Shown here: positions 26,454 to 35,270 of the stretch, one piece after another | Layout of the letters: each line of letters opens with the position of its first letter | Numbering within the stretch: the first letter of the stretch is position 1 | Origin: Porphyromonadaceae bacterium | Lineage (GTDB): Bacteria; Bacteroidota; Bacteroidia; Bacteroidales; Dysgonomonadaceae | Assembly: GCA_021372865.1 (NCBI GenBank) | Contig: JAJFTO010000015.1 | Location: forward strand, 1 to 64,000 | Direction: 5' to 3' | Length of the DNA: 64,000 bases | Notes under the pieces: generated by a model | What the model was told of the DNA's origin: nothing | Seen by the model: only the letters and a program-made list of their open reading frames with translations | The model's database searches: none | Position numbers and translations under genes: made by a program

Positions 26454-27461
26454 ATGCCTTTTCTCCAGCTTTCAAATGTCGCCATTGGTTATCCTGCGGG
26501 TCAGGGAGCAAAGGTTGTACAGTCAGGCCTCACCCTCACTGCAAATGAAGGGGAGCTGATTGCACTGATCGGAAAAAACGGTTGTGGCAAGTCCACCCTG
26601 TTGCGATCTATCGCCTGCCTGCAGCCCATCCTGGAGGGAAACATGCAGTTGAATGGAGAGAATCTGACAGATATATCACCCAAAAGGAGGGCCAGGCTCC
26701 TTTCAGTGGTACTTACCGAACAGCAGCAGGTAGCGTCGTTTACAGTAAGAGAGCTGATCTCCATTGGACGTGATCCCTATACAGGGTGGCTGGGAAGTCT
26801 GACGGAGGAGGACAACCGCATCATAGGTGAAGCCATGGAGATGACCTATCTCAGCGGGTTTGAACATAGAAACATTCACGAACTGTCGGATGGTGAACGG
26901 CAACGGGTATTCATTGCCCGGGCACTGGCACAGGATACGCCGGTCATCCTGCTCGACGAGCCCACTTCACACCTCGATCTTCCAAACCGTATCAACATCT
27001 TGCTTCTGCTACAAAAGCTGGCACGGGAAACGGGCAAGACAATCTTTATATCTACCCATGAGCTGGAAACGGCCATGCAGGTGGCCGACAAGCTGTGGCT
27101 CATGGAGAGAGAGAAAGGTATCACCGTGGGAGTGCCTGAAGACATGGTGCTCAATGGCATCTTCGACAAGGTTTTTCAACATCCTTCGTATGAGTTCGAT
27201 AAGGAATATGGCAGCTTTGTTGTACAGAAGCTCCTCGATAAATCTATCACTACCCGGGTGCAACATCCCGGCAGCCTGATGGCCCGCTGGACCACCAAAG
27301 CACTCACGCGGAAAGGGTTCAGAATTTCTTCCGGGACACCAGTCGAATTGCTGGTGGACGAAGAACGGCGCTGCTGGGTCGTTACCCATAAAGGAGAAAG
27401 TGTGGTCACGTACAGCATCGGAGAAGCATTGCAGCAGATCTCCAAATTCATGGAAAACTAG
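26454..27461 (+). CDS. Iron-siderophore-type ABC ATPase with C-terminal extension
   Basis: A 335-aa ATP-binding subunit of the FecE/FepC class. Walker A GKNGCGKST (40-48), Q-loop region TEQQQVASFTVRELISIGRD, signature LSDGERQRVFIARAL, Walker B VILLDEPTSHLD and the switch His (STHELE) are all intact. About 75 residues beyond the usual ATPase end (from about 260) form an extra domain (TKALTRKGFRI, ELLVDEERRCWVVT). No permease or binding-protein gene is adjacent, so it must work with partners encoded elsewhere. Confidence 0.88.
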   Translation: MPFLQLSNVAIGYPAGQGAKVVQSGLTLTANEGELIALIGKNGCGKSTLLRSIACLQPILEGNMQLNGENLTDISPKRRARLLSVVLTEQQQVASFTVRELISIGRDPYTGWLGSLTEEDNRIIGEAMEMTYLSGFEHRNIHELSDGERQRVFIARALAQDTPVILLDEPTSHLDLPNRINILLLLQKLARETGKTIFISTHELETAMQVADKLWLMEREKGITVGVPEDMVLNGIFDKVFQHPSYEFDKEYGSFVVQKLLDKSITTRVQHPGSLMARWTTKALTRKGFRISSGTPVELLVDEERRCWVVTHKGESVVTYSIGEALQQISKFMEN

Positions 27462-27473
27462 CCGGATTTTTAT

Positions 27474-27481
27474 TATCTTTG
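27474..27481 (+). promoter_or_regulatory. -7 box for dxr
   Basis: TATCTTTG, an exact TAnnTTTG, 28 bp before the dxr ATG and 12 bp after the stop of the preceding ABC ATPase gene. Confidence 0.55.
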
Positions 27482-27509
27482 CACGTTTTACGGGTCAATA
27501 CACTTCAGA

Positions 27510-28667
27510 ATGGAGGTAAGAAAAAGAAAAATTGCTATTTTGGGTTCGACTGGTTCCATCGGGACACAGGCACTGGACGTTATTTCGCGATATCCTGAAA
27601 GGTTTACCGCGTATGCCCTGGTGGCCAATAATCAGGTAGAGTTGCTTATAAGGCAGGCTCGTACTTTTCTTCCCGAAGTGGTGGTAATCGCGAACGAATT
27701 GCATTACCTGAAGCTGAAGGAGGCCCTGAGCGACCTGCCTATCAAGGTGTGGTGCGGCAGCAGCGCCATTGAGGATATAGTACAGGATGCGGGGATCGAC
27801 ATGGTGCTTACCGCCATGGTGGGTTTCAGCGGATTGAAGCCTACCATCCGGGCCATCAAGGCCGGGAAAGCAATCGCACTGGCCAACAAAGAAACACTGG
27901 TGGTCGCCGGAGAACTGATTACTGCGCTGGCATTGAAATATCGGAGTGCCATTTTGCCGGTCGACTCGGAACATTCCGCCATCTTTCAGTGTCTCAACGG
28001 TGAGGGAGATAATAAAATAGAGAAGATCCTGCTCACAGCTTCGGGTGGGCCCTTCAGGACATATGCAAAGGCTGCACTCGAGACGGTAACCAAAGCGCAG
28101 GCACTGGCACACCCCAACTGGAATATGGGTGACAAGGTGACCATCGACTCATCCACACTGATGAACAAGGGATTTGAGATGATCGAAGCCCGATGGCTTT
28201 TCGGGGTGGATCCCGATCAGGTAGAGGTGCTGGTACACCCGCAGTCCATCGTTCACTCCATGGTACAGTTTGAAGATGGCTCTGTGATGGCACAGATGGG
28301 ACAGCCCGACATGCATCTGCCCATACAGTATGCTTTTTCCTATCCCCAAAGGCTGGCTTCCGGTATCGCACCGCTGAATTTCATCGAACTGGCACAGCTG
28401 ACCTTCGAAAAACCCGATACGGAAAGGTTCCCTAACCTGCTTTACGCTTATGAGGCAGTTCGGACCGGTGGAAACATGCCCTGCATTTTAAATGCGGCCA
28501 ATGAAGTGGCGGTGTCTCTTTTTTTACAGGAACGCATTGGCTTCATGCAAATGAGTCATCTGATAGAAGAGGCGATGCAACAGGCTTCCTTCGTGAAGGA
28601 GCCTTCACTCGACGATTATCTGCATAGCGACAGGGAAGTGAGGGAGATGATTGACAAGTGGGGTTAA
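27510..28667 (+). CDS. dxr: 1-deoxy-D-xylulose-5-phosphate reductoisomerase
   Basis: A 385-aa NADPH- and metal-dependent enzyme, second step of the MEP isoprenoid pathway. NADPH motif ILGSTGSIGTQALDVI near the N-terminus, LANKETLVVAGE, the metal/substrate motif LPVDSEHSAIFQCL, SGGPFR, and HPNWNMGDKVTIDSSTLMNK are all present. The length is normal. The rseP gene follows after a repeat-bearing gap. Confidence 0.97.
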   Translation: MEVRKRKIAILGSTGSIGTQALDVISRYPERFTAYALVANNQVELLIRQARTFLPEVVVIANELHYLKLKEALSDLPIKVWCGSSAIEDIVQDAGIDMVLTAMVGFSGLKPTIRAIKAGKAIALANKETLVVAGELITALALKYRSAILPVDSEHSAIFQCLNGEGDNKIEKILLTASGGPFRTYAKAALETVTKAQALAHPNWNMGDKVTIDSSTLMNKGFEMIEARWLFGVDPDQVEVLVHPQSIVHSMVQFEDGSVMAQMGQPDMHLPIQYAFSYPQRLASGIAPLNFIELAQLTFEKPDTERFPNLLYAYEAVRTGGNMPCILNAANEVAVSLFLQERIGFMQMSHLIEEAMQQASFVKEPSLDDYLHSDREVREMIDKWG

Positions 28668-28877
28668 CGGGTTGGAAATAGCGGTCGGCTTTCAGCTTTC
28701 AGCGATCAGCTTCAGTAGTGGAGTCCTGTCAGGAACAGCGGTATGGGGAATAGCGGTCGGCTGTCAGCTTTGATAGTGGGAGATTGTTAGAGTCAGCGGT
28801 AAAGAGATATAACTGTAAAGAGATAAAGAGATAACAGAGTTTCAGAACAAGATAAGTAAACAAGTAGAAAACATATA
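28668..28877. repeat. Intergenic copies of the dispersed TCAGCTT repeat
   Basis: Two copies of the element, TCAGCTTCAGTAGTG (28706-28720) and TCAGCTTTGATAGTG (28764-28778), lie within a duplicated GAATAGCGGTCGGCT-like context. They are followed by AAAGAGATA repeats (28801-28830). No coding sequence is seen. Confidence 0.65.
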
Positions 28878-30200
28878 ATGGAGACATTTTTAATTAAGGC
28901 ACTTCAGCTCATTCTGAGCTTATCCATATTGGTTGTCGTACACGAGTTCGGCCACTTTATTTTTGCGCGGATGTTCAAGATCAGGGTAGAGAAATTTTAT
29001 CTCTTCTTTGATCCCTGGTTTGCCCTATTCCGCTACAAACCCAAAAACAGCCAAACAGAGTATGGAATAGGCTGGCTACCTCTCGGTGGCTATGTGAAGA
29101 TTGCCGGAATGATCGATGAGTCGATGGACAAGGAGCAGCTGGCCCAGCCGGCCCAACCCTGGGAGTTTCGCTACAAGCCTGCATGGCAGCGTCTGCTGGT
29201 GATGGTTGCCGGTGTGTTCTTCAACCTGCTGCTGGCATTTTTCATCTACGCCATGGTGCTCTTCACCTGGAACGATACCTACCTTCCACTCAAAAATGTG
29301 ACGCAGGGCATGGAGTTTAGTCAGGCCGCCAAAAATGCCGGGTTCCAGGATGGCGATATTCTGTTGCGGGCCGACGGCAAGGAGCTGGAACGTTTCGGCG
29401 TACGCACCCTGCTCGATGTGGCAGATGCATCCACGGTCACTGTGTTGCGTGACGGGCAGGAAGTGGCACTTTCCATTCCCCAGACATTGATGCAGAACCT
29501 GCTGGCCGATAAAGAGGGATTTGCCAACTACCGTGTACCGGCCGTGGTAAATGAAACCATGGAGGGAAGTGCAGCCAGGAAGGCGGGATTGGTGCGTGGC
29601 GACAGCATTGTCGGCATAAACGGCACCGCAACGCCCCTGTTTGATAATCTGCGCGCGATACTTGACGACAGTCGCAACAGCGAGGTTTCACTCGATTATT
29701 ATCGCAACGGGACCCTGCATACCACCTCCATACAGGTGGACTCCGCCGGTACGCTTGGTTTCTACGCCATGGGACCCGCGCAGGTCTATCGTACCGTAAC
29801 CCGCACCTATGGCTTCTTTGAATCTTTCCCGGCCGGTACACGCATGGGTATTCAGACGCTGAAAGATTATGTGGCCCAGTTCAAATATGTTTTCACCAAG
29901 GAGGGAGCCTCTTCCCTCGGTGGCTTCGGCGCCATTGGAAACCTCTTTCCTCCGCAATGGAACTGGCAGGCATTCTGGATGATGACTGCCTTCCTCTCGG
30001 TGATCCTCGCTTTTATGAACATCCTTCCCATCCCGGCACTCGACGGCGGACACGTGCTGTTTCTCATCTACGAGGTGATCGTACGCCGCAAACCCAACGA
30101 GAAGTTTATGGAGTATGCACAGGTCGCAGGTATGGTCCTGCTGCTGGGCCTGGTACTCTATGCCAACGGAATGGATCTGATAAGGGCTATATTTAACTAA
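28878..30200 (+). CDS. rseP: Site-2 intramembrane protease RseP
   Basis: A 440-aa inner-membrane zinc metalloprotease of regulated intramembrane proteolysis. The zinc motif HEFGH (His22, Glu23, His26) is in the first membrane segment, followed by GWLPLGGYVKIAGMIDE. Two PDZ-like regions (about 140-200 and 215-300, AGFQDGDILLRADGKE and AGLVRGDSIVGINGT) come next, and the third metal ligand is in NILPIPALDGGHVLFL. It typically cleaves anti-sigma factors; no sigma/anti-sigma pair is nearby. Confidence 0.96.
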   Translation: METFLIKALQLILSLSILVVVHEFGHFIFARMFKIRVEKFYLFFDPWFALFRYKPKNSQTEYGIGWLPLGGYVKIAGMIDESMDKEQLAQPAQPWEFRYKPAWQRLLVMVAGVFFNLLLAFFIYAMVLFTWNDTYLPLKNVTQGMEFSQAAKNAGFQDGDILLRADGKELERFGVRTLLDVADASTVTVLRDGQEVALSIPQTLMQNLLADKEGFANYRVPAVVNETMEGSAARKAGLVRGDSIVGINGTATPLFDNLRAILDDSRNSEVSLDYYRNGTLHTTSIQVDSAGTLGFYAMGPAQVYRTVTRTYGFFESFPAGTRMGIQTLKDYVAQFKYVFTKEGASSLGGFGAIGNLFPPQWNWQAFWMMTAFLSVILAFMNILPIPALDGGHVLFLIYEVIVRRKPNEKFMEYAQVAGMVLLLGLVLYANGMDLIRAIFN

Positions 30201-30238
30201 GCAAGAGCTTGCGAAAATATAAAAAAAGAAATTGAGAC

Positions 30239-31189
30239 ATGAAGATTTCGGAATTTTTCAACCTGGAAGGAAAAACATCCTTTTCTTTTGAACTGTTACC
30301 TCCATTGAAGGGTAATAGCATTCAGCAGATATTCAATACAATAGATCGGTTGAAGGAGTTCGATCCCAAATATATCAACATTACCACTCATCACAGCGAG
30401 AATGATTACAAGGAAGATGAACATGGGGTCTACCGCAAGGTGAATGTGCGCAAACGGCCCGGATCGGTAGCCATTGCTGCCGCCATACAAAACAAATATG
30501 GCATCAGGGCGGTTCCTCACATCATCTCACAGGGTTTCTCGAAGGAGGAGACCGAGTATGCCCTGATTGACCTCTCCTTTCTGGGTGTAACCGACCTGCT
30601 GTTGCTGCGGGGAGACACGAAGAAACTCGATAGCGACCAAAGAAAAATGGATTCTCACCTGCATGCCACAGGCCTTCAGGAGCAGGTGAACAACTTCAAC
30701 AAGGGAATTGCCTACGATGGCTCCACCTTCACGCCGCCTGACACGCCTTTCACATACGGAATGGCCTGCTATCCCGAGAAGCATGAGGAGTCGCCCAACA
30801 TGGAGTCGGAGCTTTTCTACACCAAAATGAAAGTGGATCAGGGAGCCGATTATCTGGTTACACAGATGTTTTTCGACAACCGCAAATACTTTGACTTTGT
30901 CGATCGTTGCCGTGCTGCAGGAATTACCGTACCCATCATCCCCGGAATAAAACCCATCCACATGAAAAACCAGCTTACCGTGCTGCCGAAGATTTTTCGT
31001 ACCGATATTCCGGCCGACCTGGAGAAAGAATTGCGTCGTTGCAAGGACGACGAGGATGCGAAAGAGGTGGGTGTGGCCTGGTGTACTGCACAGTGTAAGG
31101 AACTCATACAGCACAAAGTTCCCGGCATTCATTTTTATGCATTGATGGCCACAGAGAGTGTACATAAGGTAGCAAGCGAAATTTATTAA
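30239..31189 (+). CDS. metF: 5,10-methylenetetrahydrofolate reductase
   Basis: A 316-aa FAD-dependent TIM-barrel enzyme making 5-methyl-THF for methionine synthesis. The family N-terminus SFELLPPLKGNSIQQIF, INITTHHSEND, LLLRGDTKK, FTYGMACYPEKHEESPN and GADYLVTQMFFDN are all visible. The stop TAA at 31187-31189 shares its last base with the holB ATG (overlap TAATG), indicating coupling. Confidence 0.96.
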   Translation: MKISEFFNLEGKTSFSFELLPPLKGNSIQQIFNTIDRLKEFDPKYINITTHHSENDYKEDEHGVYRKVNVRKRPGSVAIAAAIQNKYGIRAVPHIISQGFSKEETEYALIDLSFLGVTDLLLLRGDTKKLDSDQRKMDSHLHATGLQEQVNNFNKGIAYDGSTFTPPDTPFTYGMACYPEKHEESPNMESELFYTKMKVDQGADYLVTQMFFDNRKYFDFVDRCRAAGITVPIIPGIKPIHMKNQLTVLPKIFRTDIPADLEKELRRCKDDEDAKEVGVAWCTAQCKELIQHKVPGIHFYALMATESVHKVASEIY

Positions 31190-32298
31190 TGTACTTCAGC
31201 GATGTCATAGGACTTCACGATGTGAAACAACATCTCATCCACTCTGTACAGCAGGGACTGATACCTCACGCCCGCATTTTTTACGGTCCCGAAGGAGTGG
31301 GAAAGCTTCCACTGGCCATCGCCTACGCGCGCTACCTGAACTGTGCCAACCGCGGTGAACACGACGCCTGTGGCGCCTGTCCCTCCTGTCATAAGTATGA
31401 TAAGCTGGCCCATCCCGACCTGCACTTTGTTTTCCCTGTGGTAAAGTCGAAGGTGAGCGACGAATATCTGCCGCAGTGGCGCGAGTTTCTGTCGCAAAAC
31501 CGCTACTTCAACCTTAACCAGTGGCTGAACTTCATCGGGGCCGAGAATGCACAGGGAATCATCTATTCAAAAGAGAGCGACGAGATCATCCGCAAACTGA
31601 ATCTCAAGGTGTATGAAGCACCTTACAAGATTATGATCGTCTGGCTGCCCGAGAAGATGCACGATGCCTGTGCCAACAAGCTGCTGAAGATGATTGAAGA
31701 ACCTCCGGAGCATACCGTGTTCTTGCTCGTATCGGAAGACCGGGAAAACGTGCTGCAGACCATCTGGTCCCGTTGCCAGCCGCTCCACATTCGTGCCATT
31801 GAAGAGGGCGAGATGATAACTGCCTTGCAACAGCAATATCACCTTGAACAGGCTGAGGCGGCATCCTACGCACACATCACCAATGGTAGCTTCACCAAAG
31901 CAATCGAGCTGATCACCTCCTCCGAAGAGAACCGTTTTTTTTTCAATCTGTTCGTGAAGATGATGCGCACATCGGTATCGGGCAACATCAAAGCCATTAA
32001 GGAGACGGCGAGTGAACTGGCGGGCATTGGCCGTGAAATGCAGAAGAGCTACCTCCTCTATGCCCTGCACATGTTCCGTGAATACTTCGTGAGTAACCTG
32101 GGCGAGCCGGCTATGATTTACCTGAACGAAGAAGAACGACAGTTTGGCGAACGTTTCTCCCCCTTCATCAACGAACGGAACATTGAAGATTTCAACGAGG
32201 AGTTTTCGTTGGCACACCGTCAAATAGAACAAAACGGCAACGCCAGGATTATTTTCCTCGATCTTTGTTTAAAAGTTACGGTGTTATTCAGAAAATAA
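31189..32298 (+). CDS. holB: DNA polymerase III delta' subunit
   Basis: A 369-aa clamp-loader AAA+ subunit. The P-loop GPEGVGKLPLA (33-43) is degenerate, with Leu-Pro in place of Thr/Ser after the Lys, as expected for the non-hydrolysing delta' chain. A zinc site C52...C61-xx-C64-xx-C67 follows, as does the helicase-like MIVWLPEKMHDACANKLLKM. It overlaps metF by one base and precedes ricT. Confidence 0.9.
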   Translation: MYFSDVIGLHDVKQHLIHSVQQGLIPHARIFYGPEGVGKLPLAIAYARYLNCANRGEHDACGACPSCHKYDKLAHPDLHFVFPVVKSKVSDEYLPQWREFLSQNRYFNLNQWLNFIGAENAQGIIYSKESDEIIRKLNLKVYEAPYKIMIVWLPEKMHDACANKLLKMIEEPPEHTVFLLVSEDRENVLQTIWSRCQPLHIRAIEEGEMITALQQQYHLEQAEAASYAHITNGSFTKAIELITSSEENRFFFNLFVKMMRTSVSGNIKAIKETASELAGIGREMQKSYLLYALHMFREYFVSNLGEPAMIYLNEEERQFGERFSPFINERNIEDFNEEFSLAHRQIEQNGNARIIFLDLCLKVTVLFRK

Positions 32299-32376
32299 TT
32301 TAGTAACTTGCAGGCTCATTACCAATTAAAAATCAAAAGTCTCGCCAATCGGTCATCGAAAAGCGAATAAATATAT

Positions 32377-33609
32377 ATGGACAAAGAAGTTTTATCAGAC
32401 AAGATGGCGGATATCGTCCCTCTGAAGACGGCCACCATACGAAATATAAAAGGCTGTAAAGGCTGTACACCCCATAATAACAAGCTCCACATCTACGACT
32501 GGCTGCACGATTTTCCTGAATTTCAGAACCTTTCGAAGATGGTGGAGGTGCAGTTTAAAAATACCCGCAAAGGTTATTACATCAACAGCAACGACCTGGA
32601 ATTGAAACTGGGCGATCTGGTGGCTGTTGAGTCCATCCCGGGTCATGACATCGGCACGGTAACCCTTACCGGTAAGCTGGTGGAGCTGCAGATGAAGAAA
32701 TACAACTTCCGCGAGGAAGCCAACGGCGGCCTCAAGCGGGTATACCGTATCGCGCGGCCTGCCGACCTGGAAAAATATGAGCAGGCAAAAGCACGTGAGC
32801 AGTCTACCATGATCCGTTCACGCCAGATCGCCGAGGAACTGGGGTTGCAGATGAAGATCGGAGATGTGGAATATCAAGGCGATGGCAACAAAGCCATATT
32901 TTACTATATCGCCGATGAGCGGGTGGACTTCCGCGAACTCATCAAGGTGCTGGCCAATGAGTTCAGGGTAAAGATTGAAATGAAACAGATTGGTGCGCGC
33001 CAGGAGGCAGGTCGCATTGGCGGCATAGGTCCCTGCGGCCGTGAAATGTGTTGCAGTTGCTGGATGCCGAATTTCGTTTCCGTCTCCACTTCGGCGGCAC
33101 GCTACCAGGATATATCCATCAATCCGCAGAAACTTGCCGGACAATGTGGTAAGCTGAAGTGCTGCCTGAACTATGAGGTGGATGCCTACGTGGAAGCTCA
33201 GCGCGGACTGCCCTCGCGGGAGATTGCGCTGCAGACAAAAGATGCCGATTACTATCATTTCAAGACTGACATCTTCTCGGGCCTGATGACCTATTCTACC
33301 GATAAGTTTAACGCCAGCAACCTGGTGACGATCACCAAAGAACGGGTTTTCGAGATCATCGCAATGAATAAAAAAGGACAGAAACCACTCAGGATGGTTT
33401 CCGACGTAGATGAGAAAACCCGGAATGAGAAAACCTTTGAAGGAGGAGATATTCTTGAAAATCAAAGTATCACCCGTTTTGATGAAGATCGGAAAAATCA
33501 GTCCAACAAAAAAAGAAAACCCCGCCGCCGACACCCCGATCACTCACAGGGAAACAGAAACAGACAAGGTGAGCGTCCAGCTGATAGTTCCGGAGAGAAG
33601 GATGCGTAA
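32377..33609 (+). CDS. ricT: RicT/PSP1-domain iron-sulfur regulatory protein
   Basis: A 410-aa PSP1 C-terminal-domain protein, homologue of the YaaT/RicT subunit of the Ric complex that in Firmicutes binds Fe-S clusters and affects RNase Y. Cysteines occur in GCKGCTPH (about 27-33), in GPCGREMCCSCW (about 222-229) and in GQCGKLKCCLN. The last 60 residues are a basic disordered tail (NKKRKPRRRHPDHSQGN). Its 3' end overlaps gldH by 8 bp, a pairing conserved in Bacteroidota. Confidence 0.9.
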   Translation: MDKEVLSDKMADIVPLKTATIRNIKGCKGCTPHNNKLHIYDWLHDFPEFQNLSKMVEVQFKNTRKGYYINSNDLELKLGDLVAVESIPGHDIGTVTLTGKLVELQMKKYNFREEANGGLKRVYRIARPADLEKYEQAKAREQSTMIRSRQIAEELGLQMKIGDVEYQGDGNKAIFYYIADERVDFRELIKVLANEFRVKIEMKQIGARQEAGRIGGIGPCGREMCCSCWMPNFVSVSTSAARYQDISINPQKLAGQCGKLKCCLNYEVDAYVEAQRGLPSREIALQTKDADYYHFKTDIFSGLMTYSTDKFNASNLVTITKERVFEIIAMNKKGQKPLRMVSDVDEKTRNEKTFEGGDILENQSITRFDEDRKNQSNKKRKPRRRHPDHSQGNRNRQGERPADSSGEKDA

Positions 33610-34081
33610 CAGTAGCCATTATCCTCTGCTCCTGTTCTTCGTCATTCTGCTTTCCTGTACGGATGGAGAGGTCTATTACCGCTTTCAGCATATCGATAAG
33701 GGAAGATGGTATCGTGACAGTATAATTCAGTTTCACATGGACTCCCTGTCGCTGCGGGCGGGAGAGAGATATGATCTTTCCCTTGAGATATCCACGAATG
33801 GGGCCTATCCCTATCGCGATATCTGGATGAAGGTAACCCACAATCTTACCGATACGTTCCTGCAGAACGATACATTGCATTTTCGTATCACCGATGATTA
33901 TGGCCGGTGGCTGGGACATGGAGTGGGGGGAATAAACCAACTATCGCAACCTCTCTTTATGGCACTGCCTCTCAATAGAGCATCCAACTATGTGGTAAAG
34001 CTGCAACAAGTGATGGACGTTGACCCGTTGCCGGGCATTGAGAAGATCGGAATAAAAGTGACTGCACAGCGGAAGCAATAA
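33602..34081 (+). CDS. gldH: Gliding-motility-type lipoprotein GldH
   Basis: A 159-aa lipoprotein. ATG 33602 gives MRNSSHYPLLLFFVILLSC with the lipobox Cys at residue 19; a longer frame upstream lies inside ricT and lacks a signal. The mature part contains VYYRFQHIDKGRWYRDSI and HNLTDTFLQNDTLHFRI, the GldH pattern. GldH is needed for gliding in Flavobacteria, but homologues occur in non-gliding Bacteroidales, where the role is unknown. It overlaps ricT by 8 bp. Confidence 0.88.
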   Translation: MRNSSHYPLLLFFVILLSCTDGEVYYRFQHIDKGRWYRDSIIQFHMDSLSLRAGERYDLSLEISTNGAYPYRDIWMKVTHNLTDTFLQNDTLHFRITDDYGRWLGHGVGGINQLSQPLFMALPLNRASNYVVKLQQVMDVDPLPGIEKIGIKVTAQRKQ

Positions 34082-34118
34082 GCAGCATTGCAGCCCGTCG
34101 TTGACAAAACGAGGAAAG

Positions 34119-34880
34119 ATGAATATTATTTTTATAGGAGCGGGGAATCTGGCGACACATCTGGCGCGTGCATGCCGATCGGCAGGGCACACTATTTTCC
34201 AGATTTATAGCAGGACGATGGAAAATGCCATGCTTCTTGCTGCACAAACTGGAGCAGAGGCGGTAGATGAACTGTCGAAGATCAACCCTACAGCAGACCT
34301 CTATATCTTTTCCGTGAAGGATGATATCCTGCCTGTCGTCATTCAGAAGATGCCTCAAACCGAAGGCGTTTGGGCGCACACTGCCGGAAGCCTGCCCATG
34401 CAGCTGTTCGCCGGACACAAGGCTGATCATGGAGTGATGTACCCCTTGCAGACTTTCAGTAAAAACCGGGAGTTAAATTTTTCATCCGTTCCCGTTTTCA
34501 TTGAGGGAAGTAACCCCGCATCCACCCGAATACTGGAAAAGCTGGCAGATAGCCTCACCCGCAAAGTGTATATGCTAACGGGTGACAAGCGGCGTCATCT
34601 GCATCTGGCAGCCGTTTATGCCTGTAACTTTGTGAATCATATGTATACATTGGCTTCTGAGATCACTGAAAAAGAAGAACTCCCCTTTGACGTGTTGCTC
34701 CCACTCATTACCGAAACAGCGGCCAAGGTGGGTGAAATGCCGCCAAGGTTAGCCCAGACAGGACCTGCTGTACGGTATGACGAGGAAGTGATGAAAAAGC
34801 ATCTCTCGATGCTCAACGATTCTGTGATGAAAGAAATTTACAGACTGGTAAGCAAAAGCATTCACCAGCATTCCACATGA
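34119..34880 (+). CDS. Rossmann-fold DUF2520 protein
   Basis: A 253-aa protein. ATG 34119 follows GAGGAAAG, and MNIIFIGAGNLATHLARACR starts an NADP-type Rossmann motif (GAGNLA). The C-terminal DUF2520 half includes KRRHLHLAAVYACNFVNHMY and AQTGPAVRYDEEVMKKHLSM. The fold resembles ketopantoate and pyrroline-5-carboxylate reductases; the substrate is unknown. It lies 37 bp after gldH and is probably the last gene of the metF-holB-ricT-gldH run. Confidence 0.88.
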   Translation: MNIIFIGAGNLATHLARACRSAGHTIFQIYSRTMENAMLLAAQTGAEAVDELSKINPTADLYIFSVKDDILPVVIQKMPQTEGVWAHTAGSLPMQLFAGHKADHGVMYPLQTFSKNRELNFSSVPVFIEGSNPASTRILEKLADSLTRKVYMLTGDKRRHLHLAAVYACNFVNHMYTLASEITEKEELPFDVLLPLITETAAKVGEMPPRLAQTGPAVRYDEEVMKKHLSMLNDSVMKEIYRLVSKSIHQHST

Positions 34881-34973
34881 GAAACAGGGCTCTACAGATC
34901 CCGACAATGTATCCTAAAGACCATTGTGACCGATATCTGGAAAGGGTACATGTTAAAAATTAACATAGAAAAA

Positions 34974-35004
34974 TTGAATGACTCGTAAACTTAGGTTATA
35001 TTTG
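34974..35004 (+). promoter_or_regulatory. Promoter of 2-oxoacid:ferredoxin oxidoreductase operon
   Basis: TTG at 34974-34976 and TATATTTG at 34997-35004 are separated by 20 bp. The first gene starts 25 bp later. This is a full consensus Bacteroidota promoter. Confidence 0.75.
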
Positions 35005-35028
35005 CATCCTTAAAATCCACTCCTGATA

Positions 35029-35259
35029 ATGGCAAAATTTAAAGGTTATGTAGAGGTTAACACAGACCGTTGCAAAGGTTGTGACCTCTGCGTGGTGGCC
35101 TGTCCCACCGACGTCCTCGAATTGGAACCGCGTGAAGTGAACGATCGTGGTTATCATTATGTCTACATGAAAAATGAAGACGACTGCATTGGCTGTGCCA
35201 ACTGTGGCTATGTATGTCCCGACGGATGTCTGACAGTCTACAAGATAAAGGTAGGATAA
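35029..35259 (+). CDS. Ferredoxin-like delta subunit of 2-oxoacid oxidoreductase
   Basis: A 76-aa protein with two 4Fe-4S motifs, CKGCDLCVVACP and CIGCANCGYVCP. It is the electron-transfer subunit of a four-subunit 2-oxoacid:ferredoxin oxidoreductase (KOR/VOR type) and is first in the operon, 11 bp before the alpha subunit. Confidence 0.93.
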   Translation: MAKFKGYVEVNTDRCKGCDLCVVACPTDVLELEPREVNDRGYHYVYMKNEDDCIGCANCGYVCPDGCLTVYKIKVG

Positions 35260-35270
35260 AAAAGAATAGT

